From Corythucha ciliata (lineage: Eukaryota; Arthropoda; Insecta; Hemiptera; Tingidae), in contig CM075943.1 of the NCBI GenBank assembly GCA_038030265.1, positions 434,001-498,000 on the forward strand: a stretch of 64,000 bases of DNA, given 5' to 3'. A model generated the notes under the pieces. That model was not told the DNA's origin. It worked only from the letters and a program-made list of their open reading frames with translations, and ran no database searches. Positions 1 through 9,642 of this stretch are shown here, piece by piece (the first letter of the stretch is position 1; each line of letters starts with the position of its first letter). The position numbers and the translations under genes were made by a program.

Positions 1-98
1 GGTACCGGCCGACCCCCTGGTGTATTTAGGCTTACCACGGCATGCGGGGCTCTGCCGGCGGTGGACCACACTTTCCCTAGCTGCTCGTGGGATCGTTT

Positions 99-1220
99 AT
101 GGACCCTTGTTTAAGAAAAAATTCAACAACGACTGAGGGGGGGGGCGGGAGAACCCCCCCCTCAGAAGGAACCCCCAAGGGCGCGGAAGTGCCCACGGGG
201 GGTATGGCTGCACTGTCCGTGGAGACGACCGTCAGGGACGTTGAAATGGGCAGTCCAAAGGGGGGCAGTCCCTCGGGACAAACCCCTCGGGCGGAGCTTC
301 CTCGGTTGAGGCTCTCCGGAGCTCAAAGGAGGAAGCTGGCGAGGGAAAGGGCAGCCGCGGAAGGCATACCCGGAACCCCTCGGGATAAGTTCGGCTCGGC
401 GGGGGCAGGTGCTGGGGGACACGCGGTGGGTGCTGGGACGTCTACGGATGCCCGGCAAGGCCACAGTGATGTGCACCCAAAACCTGGATTGAGTGGGGAA
501 ACACCGCGCAAGCGGGGTAGGACCCCTCAATCTACGCCCTCGACGGGCGAACAGAAGAGGGCTCTAAAGAGGCCCAAGGAAGGGCAGGGAACCCGACCTA
601 AGACACCCGCAGCTGGCGGGAATAAAGACTTTAGGGAGGCTCTTACCTCAACCAAGATGGCCATCGTCCCTGGGGAGTACCCTAGGGTCAGGCTGTCGGA
701 TGAGGAGGGCAGGAAGGTGCTTGGGGAGGTCCTGAAGGGCGTTTTTAAATGCCCTAAGGGGGAGGGCCCCAAGTTCTCAAATAGCTACGCCAGCGGTGGG
801 GTGGTATATGTGACGTGCGCTGATGGCGAGGCGAAAGCCTGGCTGGAAGCCCACGTCAAAGAAATGAAACCCTGGGACGGGGCTGACCTGCGAGTTGGAC
901 CTGCCCGGCAAGTGGTTCAGGTCACCAAGGCGGTCGTGTGGGTGCCCACAGACCTCATTGGGGAATCTGACCCAAGGAAACTCATCCCTCTTTTCGAGAC
1001 CCAGAATAAGGGGCTCTCGACTGAGGGATGGCAATTGATCTCGAGTGCGGCGGACCCCAAGGGAGTGACGCTGGTACTCGGGATCGGCAAGGACACTCTG
1101 AAGTGGCTGAAGGATAACGGGCAACCGTACTTCACATTCCAGAGAGTCAACTTCAAGGTGGCGGGGAGTGCCTCCTCTTCTGATGCTGCGGGTCATTCAG
1201 GTGAACCTGCAGAACAGTAG
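99..1220 (+). CDS. ORF1 (gag-like) protein of LOA/I-group element copy 1
   Basis: A 373-aa ORF. I chose the ATG at 99 because an in-frame TAG lies at 78-80. The first ~190 residues are low complexity and rich in G, P, R, K and S. The C-terminal ~180 residues look like a folded domain (segments MAIVPGEYPRVRLSDEEG, FSNSYASGGVVYVTCADG and GWQLISSAADPKGVTLVLG), resembling the DUF4780-type domain that I associate with insect retroelement ORF1s. No CCHC zinc knuckle is visible. The presumed role is RNA binding in the retrotransposition particle. The 3' end overlaps the ORF2 start at 1183 in another frame, suggesting coupled translation. ORF1 is undisrupted although ORF2 is not. Confidence 0.7.
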   Translation: MDPCLRKNSTTTEGGGGRTPPSEGTPKGAEVPTGGMAALSVETTVRDVEMGSPKGGSPSGQTPRAELPRLRLSGAQRRKLARERAAAEGIPGTPRDKFGSAGAGAGGHAVGAGTSTDARQGHSDVHPKPGLSGETPRKRGRTPQSTPSTGEQKRALKRPKEGQGTRPKTPAAGGNKDFREALTSTKMAIVPGEYPRVRLSDEEGRKVLGEVLKGVFKCPKGEGPKFSNSYASGGVVYVTCADGEAKAWLEAHVKEMKPWDGADLRVGPARQVVQVTKAVVWVPTDLIGESDPRKLIPLFETQNKGLSTEGWQLISSAADPKGVTLVLGIGKDTLKWLKDNGQPYFTFQRVNFKVAGSASSSDAAGHSGEPAEQ

Positions 1221-3647
1221 GGTGGCATCCGCCACCCTCTGTCGGCTGCTTGCAGCAGGCAGCTACGATGTCGCCCTCATTCAGGAACCTTGGATCTCAA
1301 GGGGAAGAGTGGCGGGACTGAGCGGCATTGGAGGTGAGTTAATTTATTCTAGATTTGTCGATACTCCACGTGCATGCATCTACGTTAGAGGCGGATTGAG
1401 AGCATTGACGGTTAACGAGTTCTGTTTCAGGGACATGGTAGCTGTCAGGCTGACCTACCAGGAGGGGGCCACGAGGGAGCAGCTTGTTGCGACCTCGGCG
1501 TACTTCCCTGGAGACAGCGATCAGGGCCCGCCACCGAGAGAGGTGATCAACCTGGTCGACGCCTGCAGGCGCAATGGCGAACAACTGCTTATTGGTGTGG
1601 ATGCCAACGCCCATCACTTGGCATGGGGCAGCACCAACACAAACTCCAGAGGTGAGTCCTTATTTGAGTACCTGGCAACTAGTGATTTATCCGTGTTGAA
1701 CAGGGGCAATGAGCCCACCTTTGTAACATCAAGTAGGAGGGAGGTCCTCGACCTCACCCTCTCTACTTCCTTACTGGCCGGTAGGGTCAGGAACTGGAGT
1801 GTGTCCGAGGCTCCATCGTTCTCGGACCACAGGTATGTTATCATGGAAATCCGGGGGGTGGAGAGGATTCAAGAGACATACTACAACCCTCGTAAGACGG
1901 ACTGGGGTGGTTTCGCAGAGGAAGTGAATGGTAGGCTTAGTTTTGGGGGTGAACTGGACCTACGAGATGGTGACGATATTGAGGGGGCAGCACAGGAGTT
2001 GCAGGAGGTGCTGGTAACCTCGTATCAAGCAAATACTCCCCTGAGCTCGCGCTCATCGACCAGGAAGGTTCCCTGGTGGAATGAGCAGCTCGAGGGGTTG
2101 AGAAAAGCATCGCGGAGGCTATTTAATCGGGCAGTCCGTGACGGGCAGTGGGAGGCCTATAGGGCCAAGCTGGCGGAGTATCGGCGGGGGCTGAGGAGTT
2201 CGAAGAGGGCGTCTTGGAGGGGATTCTGTGAGAAGGCTGAAAATACCTCCTCGGTGGCTCGCCTTCAGCGCCTTCTCTCCAAGGACCCGCTGAATCCCGT
2301 TGGCACACTGATGAAAGTGGACGGTAGTTACACTACGACGGCGTCGGAAACGTTGACGACCCTGGTGGGGGTGCACTTTCCGTGGGCCGTGGGGGTTGTA
2401 TCGTCCATTCCACCCGTGGAGCCCTCGCGAAGGAGGGCGACAAGGGTGGACTGGCATGTGGCTAGGGAAGTGGTCACATTGGGAAGGGTACAATGGGCCA
2501 TTGGCTCGTTTTCTCCCTTTCAAAGCTCCAGGACCGGACGGCATAATCCCCAAGCACCTGCAGGAGGGGGGGCCAGAGGTTGCCAGACGACTGTGCTGCA
2601 TCTTCAGGGCTTGCCTGGCAATGGGCAGAATCCCTGAGGTGTGGCGGAAAGCACGGGTTGTGTTTATTCCTAAGCCGGGGCGTCCGTCATATGCACTGGC
2701 TAAGGCGTACCGACCCATATGTCTAACGTCTTTCGTTTTGAAGACGTTGGAAAAACTGGTGGATAGGCATATCTAGGAAAGCTGCCTCCCTTCGAGGCCA
2801 CTACATCCAGGTCAATTTGCCTACCAGCAGGGAAAGTCCTGCGAAACGGCACTACACCAGCTGGTTACTAGGCTGGAGGGTACTCTAGAGCACAAGGAAC
2901 TAGCGGTGGGAATCTTCCTGGACATAGAGGGTGCCTTTGACAATACCTCTATATCCTCGGTTATTGAAGCTGCAGGACGGCATGGCATCTGCGTCACCAT
3001 TAGTAGGTGGTTGAGGGTGCTGCTTGAAAGCAGAACAGTTACCGCCACGCTCCTTGGGGAATCCCTGGAGGTGGCTGTAAAGAAGGGATGCCCACAGGGG
3101 GGGGGGGGGTTTGTCACCCCGAATGTGGGGCATGGTGGCCAATTCCTTATTGTCGCGGCTGGCTGATAATGGGTTTTATGTCCAGGGATACGCGGACGAC
3201 ATTGTCGTCGTCATTAGAGGGCGACATGTCGGGGTGGTGTCGGACTTGACTCAGTCAGCATTGAATATAGTGAAGGACTGGTGTGGGAAGGAAGGGCTGA
3301 ATGTAAACTCTGACAAGACCAACCTAGTGGCCTTCACTAGAAAGAGGAACTTGGGGAACTTTAAAGAACCCCTGTTCTACGATACCAGGCTATCTCTTCG
3401 GAGGGAAGTGAAGTATCTGGGGGTAACCCTGGACTCCACGCTCACCTGGAACAAGCACCTGGGCAGGGTTGCCGACAGGGGCAAAATGCTGCTTATGAGG
3501 ACGAAAAGTGTCTGCGGCAAAACGTGGGGACTGAGGCCGCAAATGGTCTTATGGCTATATACGGCGATAGTCAGACCCGCACTGACATACTGCTCAGTGG
3601 TCTGGTGGCACAAAGCGGAACAAGTGGGGGCCAGAAATACCCTCACT
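1183..3647 (+). pseudogene. ORF2 5' part: endonuclease and reverse transcriptase (broken)
   Basis: From ATG 1183 an APE-type endonuclease is readable: VNLQNSRVASATL, then LIQEPW, DANAHHLAWGS (GxDxNA-like motif) and SDHRYV. The RT follows with FKAPGPDGIIP, FLDIEGAFDNT, KGCPQGG and the catalytic YADDIVVV. Lesions: a frameshift between about 2330 and 2510, an in-frame TAG at 2774-2776, and a frameshift at the long G run near 3099-3110, immediately after the RT CPQGG motif. The reading then continues to 3647, where the R1-clade insertion cuts it. The gene resumes at 8370. Established role of the family: the endonuclease nicks the target and the RT copies the element RNA onto it. This copy cannot make a full protein as assembled. 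Confidence 0.88.
3636..3647 (+). repeat. Target-site duplication, left copy (R1-clade insertion)
   Basis: AATACCCTCACT, repeated exactly at 8358-8369. The sequence occurs once in the uninterrupted homologous copy on the minus strand near 48241-48260, so this is a true duplication caused by the insertion. Confidence 0.95.
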
Positions 3648-3919
3648 CTCTCTCTCTGCGGAACTCCTTAAGATGTGGCCAGTACCTAGACCTTTTTGCA
3701 GGCCTTTACCTGGCCTGTACCCCATCTTTGGCCCGGATACCGCAACAGAGTCGGTCCCATCGCTCAGCTCAACCCGTTAGCCACGGCTGCTGGCCAGCCA
3801 GCCGTGCCCGAGAGAGACCACGCGGAGGTGGGTCTTTTGAGCTGAGGATGCTGGCTTCCGCCATGGACCGAAACCGGACAGGGAAGAGAACCCTGCCCGG
3901 GTTGCCCGAGTAGGGAACC

Positions 3920-6900
3920 CTACTCAAGCATGGCCGGTCCCAGCCCTCTTCGCTCCAGCCAGGAGCGGGAGAAGGCCAGGAGGCGGCCATACGCCCGCCG
4001 GTCTCGGACAAGAGCCGCGTCTCCCGGCGGGCCTCCACTCCCCCATGTCGCCCGCCGCAGATCCCCGTGGAGGCTGCAGCGACGAAGCACATGGTCGGCG
4101 GTCTCCTCCTCGACACCACAAGGGCATGTTGGAGAGTCCCGCCGCCGGAAGAACCACAACTTGGCGTTAAACGAGCCGTGTCCAGTCAGGATTTGCATGG
4201 CAGCGTGCTCAAGGGTGAACCACTTGGCCGCTGCCAGTCTCGTCCGAACGTCGGGCACGAACCCGAATGTACGCCTACCCGTTGAACTGTAAGTCCAACG
4301 CGCCTGCCAAGCCTCAACGACTAGGTCGTCAAGGAGGCGGAGGCCCCATGCGGCCCCCCACTCCTCGGCCAAGAGACCGAGGCGCTCTGCCCAATCTTCA
4401 CGGCACCGTACCCGGTCCAAGTTTCCCCGAACCAGGCGGCGCCCGTGAACCCATGCGTCGAGCAGGAGGTCCGCAGGAGGTATCCCCGCCAGCACCTGAA
4501 GCGCGTCGGAACTGACAGTCCGGTACGCCATGGTCACCCTTACCAAGGCCTGCCGCTGCAAGCTGAGGACCTTCGCCCTCTGAGCTTTCGTGGGCCGGTG
4601 CCACCACCACGTTGCACCGTACAGCAGGGTAGGTATGAATACCGCCCTGAAGTAACGAGCTCGGCAGTGGAAGTTCGTGCCCCATACGTTGCCCCCCACC
4701 GACCTAAAGAGGGCAAAGGTCCTCTCCAGCTTCCCCGCAACCGCCTCTAGCTGCGGGGTCGCTGTCCTCCCCGGGTTAATCTCGACCCCTAGGTAGCGGC
4801 CCTGCCGTTCCCCCACAAGGCGTGATCCCCGATAGCGCACCACCAGGGGGCTACCCTGTGAGAGACGACCCCGCATTAGGACCATTTGGGTCTTCGGCAC
4901 CGCGAGAGCCAGTTTGACCGCCCCGCACCATTCGTCCACGCCCCGCAACAGCCGATCGATCTCCCGACCGGCCTCGTCCCGGGAGCGCGCCGCGACAACA
5001 ACCGCAAGGTCGTCCACGTACGCCACTCCCTCGAAACCCTCCCCCTGCAAAAGCCACAAAAGGGCGGCAAAGAGAAGGTTCCACAAAGCAGCCGAGAGAA
5101 CCGACCCCTGCGGGCAACCTCTGGTGAGAGGTTCCCGCACCTCCTCACTACCGTAGCGGAGCCGCACCTCCCTCGACTCGAAGTACGAGGCGATCACCCT
5201 AAAGATGTCGTTTGGGACACCAGCATCTCGCAGCGCCATCAAGACCCCGGGCCACGACACTGAGTCGAAGGCCCCCTGCACATCCAGCAGGACCGCCACC
5301 TTGTACTTCCCGTAGGGGGCATCGACGAGGGTCTGCACCGCGTCCAGTGCCGCGTCCGTCGAGCCCCCTCTTACCCCCCCAAACTGGCGCGGATGGAGCG
5401 CCTCCTTGATGAAGGGCTCCAACCGGCCAAGGAGGAGCCGCTCCAGGACCTTGCTCTCGCAGGGCAGGAGGCTAATCGGCCTATAGCTACCGGGAGACGC
5501 CGGGTCGCGGTCGGGCGACTTCAGAAGAAGTATCACCACAGCGACCCGCCATCTCACCGGGAAGTACCCCGCCACAAGACATCGATTGTAGAGCCCCAAA
5601 AAGGACTCCACCGCCGAGTCCGGGAGATGCTTAAGCATCTCAGGGCACACCCCGGTGAACCCCGGAGCCCTTCCCGACGCCAACCCACCAAGGGCGTCCC
5701 GAAGCTCCTCCTCCGTGAAGAGCTCACTGCCTGCCGTTTGTGGGACCACCGCCGCTTCCGCTCTTGATTCGCGATCCGCAGCAGAGTCCTGCCCGGGTTC
5801 GTCCCGCGGGAAGATACGTCGGATGAAGTTCCTCAGCGTATCCTCCACAGTCCCCCCACCACGCGACGCTTCCAGAAACGGGAGGACGCTCGGAGACCTG
5901 ATCTTCCCCACGGCGACTCTGTAGGGAATGCCCCAAGGGTTCGCCGAGAGACCATCCTCAACGAACGTCCTCCACGCGGCCCGCCTGGACCGCCGAAGAG
6001 CCTTTTTCAGGTCCCCCCTCGCGAGCGCATAACGCCCACCTGCAGCCTCGCGACCCGGGCCTCGAGTCCTTTGATAGGCCCGGCGCAGCCTACGAGCCCG
6101 CGAGGAAAGACCCGCAACCTCGGCATTCCACCACGGAACTATCCCGCCACGTGATTGGTGAACACGCGGGACTGTATCGTCAGCGGAGCCCATGACGATG
6201 GCCTCCATCGCCTCCACGGCCTCGTCCACGAGCTCCAATCCCGACGCCCCCGGAGGAGGGCCCGCAAGGTCGGCCTCGAAGAGGAGGCGATCCGCCTGGC
6301 ACCTGTACGCGTCCCATCGGGCACGCCTGAAGTCAAACCGGCCCGATCCCGAACCTCCCACGCCACGGCCACTGACACCTGTGACGATGCCAAATGACAC
6401 GAGGCAGTGGTCGGCCGAGGTGTCCATGCCCAACTCCCACGAACACAACCGAGGGAGTGGTTGACCACCCAGAAGGGTTAAGTCAATGTACGACTCCCCC
6501 GACGGCCCGCGGAAGGTGGGTCCGCACTCGGACCGGTTCGCGAGCACAAGTCCCCACCCAGACATGAGATCGCGCACCTGCGCGCCCCTCCGGCTTCCCC
6601 TCCTCGAGCCCCACGCGAGGTCCCACGCATTAAAATCCCCCCCTATGACCACTGGGATGCCCCTCAGGCATTCCAGGGCGTTCTCCAGGGCAGCGAAAAA
6701 CTCCGCCCCATCCACCAGTGAGGGGGGCCAGTAGCAGGATATTAGTCCAAGCTGCTGACCCCCCACCGTAACAATCACCGCTGCCACCCAGCGGGTCGGC
6801 CGGGAGACGACCGCGCACACGGTAAGTCGCCCATCTAGGACGACCACCGAGGCTAACGGCCCGAGCCCCTCTCGAAACCCCCCCGAAACGGTTCGGGTGC

Positions 6901-7048
6901 CCGCTCCGAAGGACGACAGCCGCCCCCGCGCCCAGCAAGGCTCCTGAAGGAGGAGAATGGCCAGGCCTCTCTCCCCCGCCACCACCCTGAGCTCATCGTG
7001 CGCGAGGCGACTGTGCCCCACATTTTGCTGACCGACCCTAAGGGTCAT
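3920..7048 (-). CDS. R1-clade ORF2: endonuclease and reverse transcriptase
   Basis: An intact ORF of 1042 aa from the ATG at 7048. The open frame extends upstream only through non-ATG codons overlapping ORF1. The APE-like endonuclease covers about residues 1-225 (NVGHSRLAHDEL, LLQEPC, GDFNAWDLAWG at ~137-147, SADHCLV at ~211). RT motifs: YRPISLLP ~522, LLDVQGAFDSV ~587, RGCPQGSVLS ~643, and the catalytic AYVDD at ~676-680. A CCHC-like motif CPCG..ETADH...C lies at ~975-991. No RNase H follows, as expected for R1. One oddity: the segment that usually reads K-PGPDG is GRAPGFTGVCPEM. The length and motifs suggest a potentially functional enzyme that nicks a target and reverse-transcribes the element RNA. 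Confidence 0.92.
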   Translation of the reverse strand: MTLRVGQQNVGHSRLAHDELRVVAGERGLAILLLQEPCWARGRLSSFGAGTRTVSGGFREGLGPLASVVVLDGRLTVCAVVSRPTRWVAAVIVTVGGQQLGLISCYWPPSLVDGAEFFAALENALECLRGIPVVIGGDFNAWDLAWGSRRGSRRGAQVRDLMSGWGLVLANRSECGPTFRGPSGESYIDLTLLGGQPLPRLCSWELGMDTSADHCLVSFGIVTGVSGRGVGGSGSGRFDFRRARWDAYRCQADRLLFEADLAGPPPGASGLELVDEAVEAMEAIVMGSADDTVPRVHQSRGGIVPWWNAEVAGLSSRARRLRRAYQRTRGPGREAAGGRYALARGDLKKALRRSRRAAWRTFVEDGLSANPWGIPYRVAVGKIRSPSVLPFLEASRGGGTVEDTLRNFIRRIFPRDEPGQDSAADRESRAEAAVVPQTAGSELFTEEELRDALGGLASGRAPGFTGVCPEMLKHLPDSAVESFLGLYNRCLVAGYFPVRWRVAVVILLLKSPDRDPASPGSYRPISLLPCESKVLERLLLGRLEPFIKEALHPRQFGGVRGGSTDAALDAVQTLVDAPYGKYKVAVLLDVQGAFDSVSWPGVLMALRDAGVPNDIFRVIASYFESREVRLRYGSEEVREPLTRGCPQGSVLSAALWNLLFAALLWLLQGEGFEGVAYVDDLAVVVAARSRDEAGREIDRLLRGVDEWCGAVKLALAVPKTQMVLMRGRLSQGSPLVVRYRGSRLVGERQGRYLGVEINPGRTATPQLEAVAGKLERTFALFRSVGGNVWGTNFHCRARYFRAVFIPTLLYGATWWWHRPTKAQRAKVLSLQRQALVRVTMAYRTVSSDALQVLAGIPPADLLLDAWVHGRRLVRGNLDRVRCREDWAERLGLLAEEWGAAWGLRLLDDLVVEAWQARWTYSSTGRRTFGFVPDVRTRLAAAKWFTLEHAAMQILTGHGSFNAKLWFFRRRDSPTCPCGVEEETADHVLRRCSLHGDLRRATWGSGGPPGDAALVRDRRAYGRLLAFSRSWLERRGLGPAMLE

Positions 7049-8357
7049 CGGTCGGCAGGGGCGCCCTCTCCGTCTCCTCCACCTCCATTGGTCCTGTGCC
7101 AGGTCGACCACCCCCTCCGTCCCCTGCAGTGGTGACCACGGGCACAGCGCCCTCCTGGGTGGCCTCCTCGGCCCCCACCGCACCAGCGTCACCTCCCGCT
7201 CTCACCGATGGTGGCAAGGGGGGGCCCCCTAACGGACCTGAGGCACCGTAATCGGTGTGCCCCATCACCGCCTTGATAGCTGCCAGGAGTGCGGGGCACC
7301 CCGGAGAGCCTGCGTCATGGGTAGCCCGGCGACCCGCTCTTTCGCAGTTTATGCATCGGGCCGGCTCGGACCTCCTCGGGCAGTCCCGGAACTCATGGCC
7401 TTCTTTGGCGCACCATCCGCACACCGGCGTGGCCCTGCAATTAGTTTCCCGGCGACCGGTCTTGGCCGGGTGCCCGAATCGTTGGCACCGGAAGCACCGA
7501 GTGACCCCCACCTGATCTTTTGGGACGATGGTGAACCACCCCGCCCTCATGGGTGGCTTCCCCAGGAGCTCCAGCCGCCTCGCTGGTGTGGTTTCCACCA
7601 CCCAGGAGGTCAGCTGGCCGTCCCTTCGGCCAACTTTATGGACTGGGGTCACCCCAAGTTCCTCCCCGGCCGCGATCCCCAGATGTCCCCGGAGTCGCTG
7701 GGAGAGCGTTTCCGCCTCCCAGTCGGCCGGCACGTTGGGGAGTACCAGACGCGGAGCCAGCACAACTGGCTTTGACACGCTGATGCCTGATCCCTGCAGG
7801 GCCTCCACCATCTTGTCCACATTGGCGCAGTCCTTCTCGAGCTCAAGAAGAACCGCGCCCGTGCGAGTCACCCGAACCGCCTTTACTCCCCGACTAACAT
7901 CCCCCGGGCACGGGAGTGAGGCGAGCCGGCTGACCACTGGCGCCCCTCCCTCACCCCCTCTGAGGACGAGCGTTCTCGGGGCAGATGGCCCCTTGGCAAC
8001 CGGTCCACCCCTGGTCCTCAGTCCCAGCCGGAGATCCGCCCTTAGCTGGGCCAAACTCTTGACATTTTTATCGCGGCCCTCCCCTTCGATCTTCTCCTTC
8101 TTCTCAGCCCTTGGTTTTCCCTGGGCCTTGGACGGGGTCTCCGCCTTACCCCTCCCAGTGGGCAAGCCCTGCCGTCTCCTATCTTTTCTGCCCACGACCG
8201 TCGACCAACGCCCCTCCTCATCCGCGTCCGAAGCCGCGTCCGAGGTTTCCCCTCCCGATCGACGGGCGGCTGCCTTCTTCAGCCGATCCACTTGGTGCGG
8301 GAGCACGGCATTCTGTGACGTACCCGCTTGGGATCCCTCGCCTGGCGCCTCCGGGGG
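7038..8357 (-). CDS. R1-clade ORF1 (gag-like, zinc knuckles), 5' partial
   Basis: An ORF of ~440 codons open to the insertion edge. No in-frame ATG is seen near the 5' end; an ATG near 8312 is out of frame, so the true start has probably been lost. The N-terminal half is charged and low complexity. The central part resembles the ORF1 domain of R1/TRAS elements. Three zinc motifs follow: CFRCQRFGHPAKTG..., CGWCAKEGHEFRDC (a canonical CX2CX4HX4C) and CINC...HDAGSPGC. The presumed role is nucleic-acid binding in the RNP. The stop (TAG at 7040-7038) overlaps the ORF2 ATG by about 11 nt, a layout compatible with termination-reinitiation. Confidence 0.85.
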   Translation of the reverse strand, partial: PPEAPGEGSQAGTSQNAVLPHQVDRLKKAAARRSGGETSDAASDADEEGRWSTVVGRKDRRRQGLPTGRGKAETPSKAQGKPRAEKKEKIEGEGRDKNVKSLAQLRADLRLGLRTRGGPVAKGPSAPRTLVLRGGEGGAPVVSRLASLPCPGDVSRGVKAVRVTRTGAVLLELEKDCANVDKMVEALQGSGISVSKPVVLAPRLVLPNVPADWEAETLSQRLRGHLGIAAGEELGVTPVHKVGRRDGQLTSWVVETTPARRLELLGKPPMRAGWFTIVPKDQVGVTRCFRCQRFGHPAKTGRRETNCRATPVCGWCAKEGHEFRDCPRRSEPARCINCERAGRRATHDAGSPGCPALLAAIKAVMGHTDYGASGPLGGPPLPPSVRAGGDAGAVGAEEATQEGAVPVVTTAGDGGGGRPGTGPMEVEETERAPLPTDDP

Positions 8358-8369
8358 AATACCCTCACT
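8358..8369 (+). repeat. Target-site duplication, right copy (R1-clade insertion)
   Basis: A second exact copy of AATACCCTCACT, directly followed by the resumed LOA ORF2 reading frame. Confidence 0.95.
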
Positions 8370-9536
8370 AGTGTTCAGAGACTGGCGTGCCTAATGGTCA
8401 CTGGGGCTATGCACTCCACTCGGACTGCAACGATGGAGATACTGACGGGACTCCCTCCCGTAGACATCTTCATCAAGGGGGCGGCGGCAATGTCGGCCCT
8501 AAGGCATAAATGGGGTGGTTTATGGAGGGGTGGGGGCCTTAATTCTAGGAGGACCCACACTGGGATCCTGGACACGGTTCGGGACCCAGTGCTGGGCATG
8601 ATGCCGGACATCATGCCCAAAACCCTCGGTGAACGCTGTCCCTTCTCCGTCCGCCTTGGGTACGGTGAGGGGCAGGCAGTGAAAAGAAATCACAAGGAGC
8701 GATTGTGGTTTACAGACGGCTCTAAAACGAATAACGGGACTGGTGCGGGGGTGTACGGGGTGGAACCCGAATGGAGGCTGTCTACACCTCTGGGGGTATA
8801 CACCTCGGTATTCCAAGCCGAAGTCTACGCAATCAAGGCCTGTGCTGCTGAGAATATACGTAGGGACGTGCAAAATGCCCATATACGTATCCTCACGGAT
8901 AGCCAGGCTGCCATTAAGGCACTAACGGCTCCGATAGTGAGCTCCGGGCTTGTATGGGACTGCCGCCAAAGCCTCAGTCTGCTGGCCCAGGATAACAAGG
9001 TAAGCCTTGAATGGGTACCGGGACACAAGGGTATCTACGGGAACGAGCAGGCGGACTCCTTGGCCAGGGAGGGCTCGAATGGAGACTTCACTGGCCCGGA
9101 GCCGGCGCTCGGCGTCCCGCCATCGACCTTCAGGATGGCGATAGCTAAGTGGGTTAATGCCCAGGCGGCTATTCGCTGGCAGAGACTGGAGGGACATCAG
9201 CAGAGTAAGCGCATGGTCGAAGGACCGTGCAGGAGGCTTACGAGCAAACTGCTCCGACTTAGCCGGAGAGACCTTAGAACGGTGGTAGGCCTTATCACAG
9301 GATTCTGCCAGCTCCGTTATCATCTACACCGCATCGGGGTTACCACAGAGTCCCCGGTGTGCAGACTGTGTGGGGAAGAAGACGAGACCGCCCATCACAT
9401 CGTGTTCGAATGTGAGGCGCTCGCGGGCCGCCGGCTTAGCATCTTCGGGGCCGACCAACTCGAGGGTGCTCCGACCGGCGAAACTCTAGCCGAGGACCTC
9501 CTAAACCTCGTCAGAGGGAAGGGGATCCTGGACTAG
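8370..9536 (+). pseudogene. ORF2 3' part: RNase H and C-terminal zinc motif of LOA copy 1
   Basis: The continuation of the ORF2 cut at 3647. RNase H type-I motifs are present in order: LWFTDGSKTN (first Asp), FQAEVYAIKA (Glu), ILTDSQAAI (Asp) and WVPGHKGIYGNEQADSLA (His/Asp region). A CRLCGEEDETAHHIVFEC zinc motif follows, then the stop at 9536. This segment is uninterrupted and could be translated only as part of the split ORF2. The short 3' UTR ends in poly(A) at 9620-9642. Family role: RNase H removes template RNA during second-strand synthesis. Confidence 0.9.
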
Positions 9537-9642
9537 ATCCACAGACCCAGGGGGGGCACAATAATCCACCTAGGATTCCGTGCCGGGGGGGCAACCCTCC
9601 TACCCGTGGGTGTTGTTTCAAAAAAAAAAAAAAAAAAAAAAA

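Larger units (their letters stand above)
3648..8357 (-). mobile_element. R1-clade non-LTR retrotransposon inserted in LOA copy 1
   Basis: A 4710-bp GC-rich element on the minus strand, flanked by a 12-bp duplication. It has two overlapping ORFs: ORF1 with CCHC-type zinc motifs and ORF2 with endonuclease, RT and a C-terminal zinc motif but no RNase H, the layout of the R1/TRAS clade. The 3' end (at 3648) finishes in a short (GA)n run rather than poly(A). ORF1 is open to the very 5' edge at 8357 without an ATG, so the copy is probably 5' truncated. Neither ORF shows a stop or frameshift, suggesting a recent insertion. R1 itself targets 28S rDNA; the target here is another retrotransposon, so it is not a canonical rDNA insertion. 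Confidence 0.9.
1..9642 (+). mobile_element. LOA/I-group non-LTR retrotransposon, copy 1 (interrupted)
   Basis: Two-ORF LINE-type element: ORF1 (99-1220), ORF2 with an endonuclease, reverse transcriptase and RNase H (1183-3647 continuing at 8370-9536), and a 23-A tail at 9620-9642. An antisense R1-clade element occupies 3648-8357. The 3' part (3481-3647 plus 8370-9642) is repeated almost identically on the minus strand at 46943-48311 and 51892-52007, and that copy lacks the R1 insertion, which fixes the boundaries. The 5' boundary may lie before the window start, so a left target duplication cannot be checked. The RNase H after the RT excludes a plain jockey element and suggests the LOA/Outcast/I group; the exact clade needs a phylogeny. 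Confidence 0.88.

Noticed and set aside
2119..2718. 199-aa minus-strand frame under LOA ORF2
   Set aside because: Antisense shadow of the endonuclease-RT coding region.
7528..8394. 288-aa plus-strand frame opposite R1 ORF1
   Set aside because: Shadow frame in GC-rich DNA, no domain; the opposite strand has zinc knuckles and a complete ORF1.
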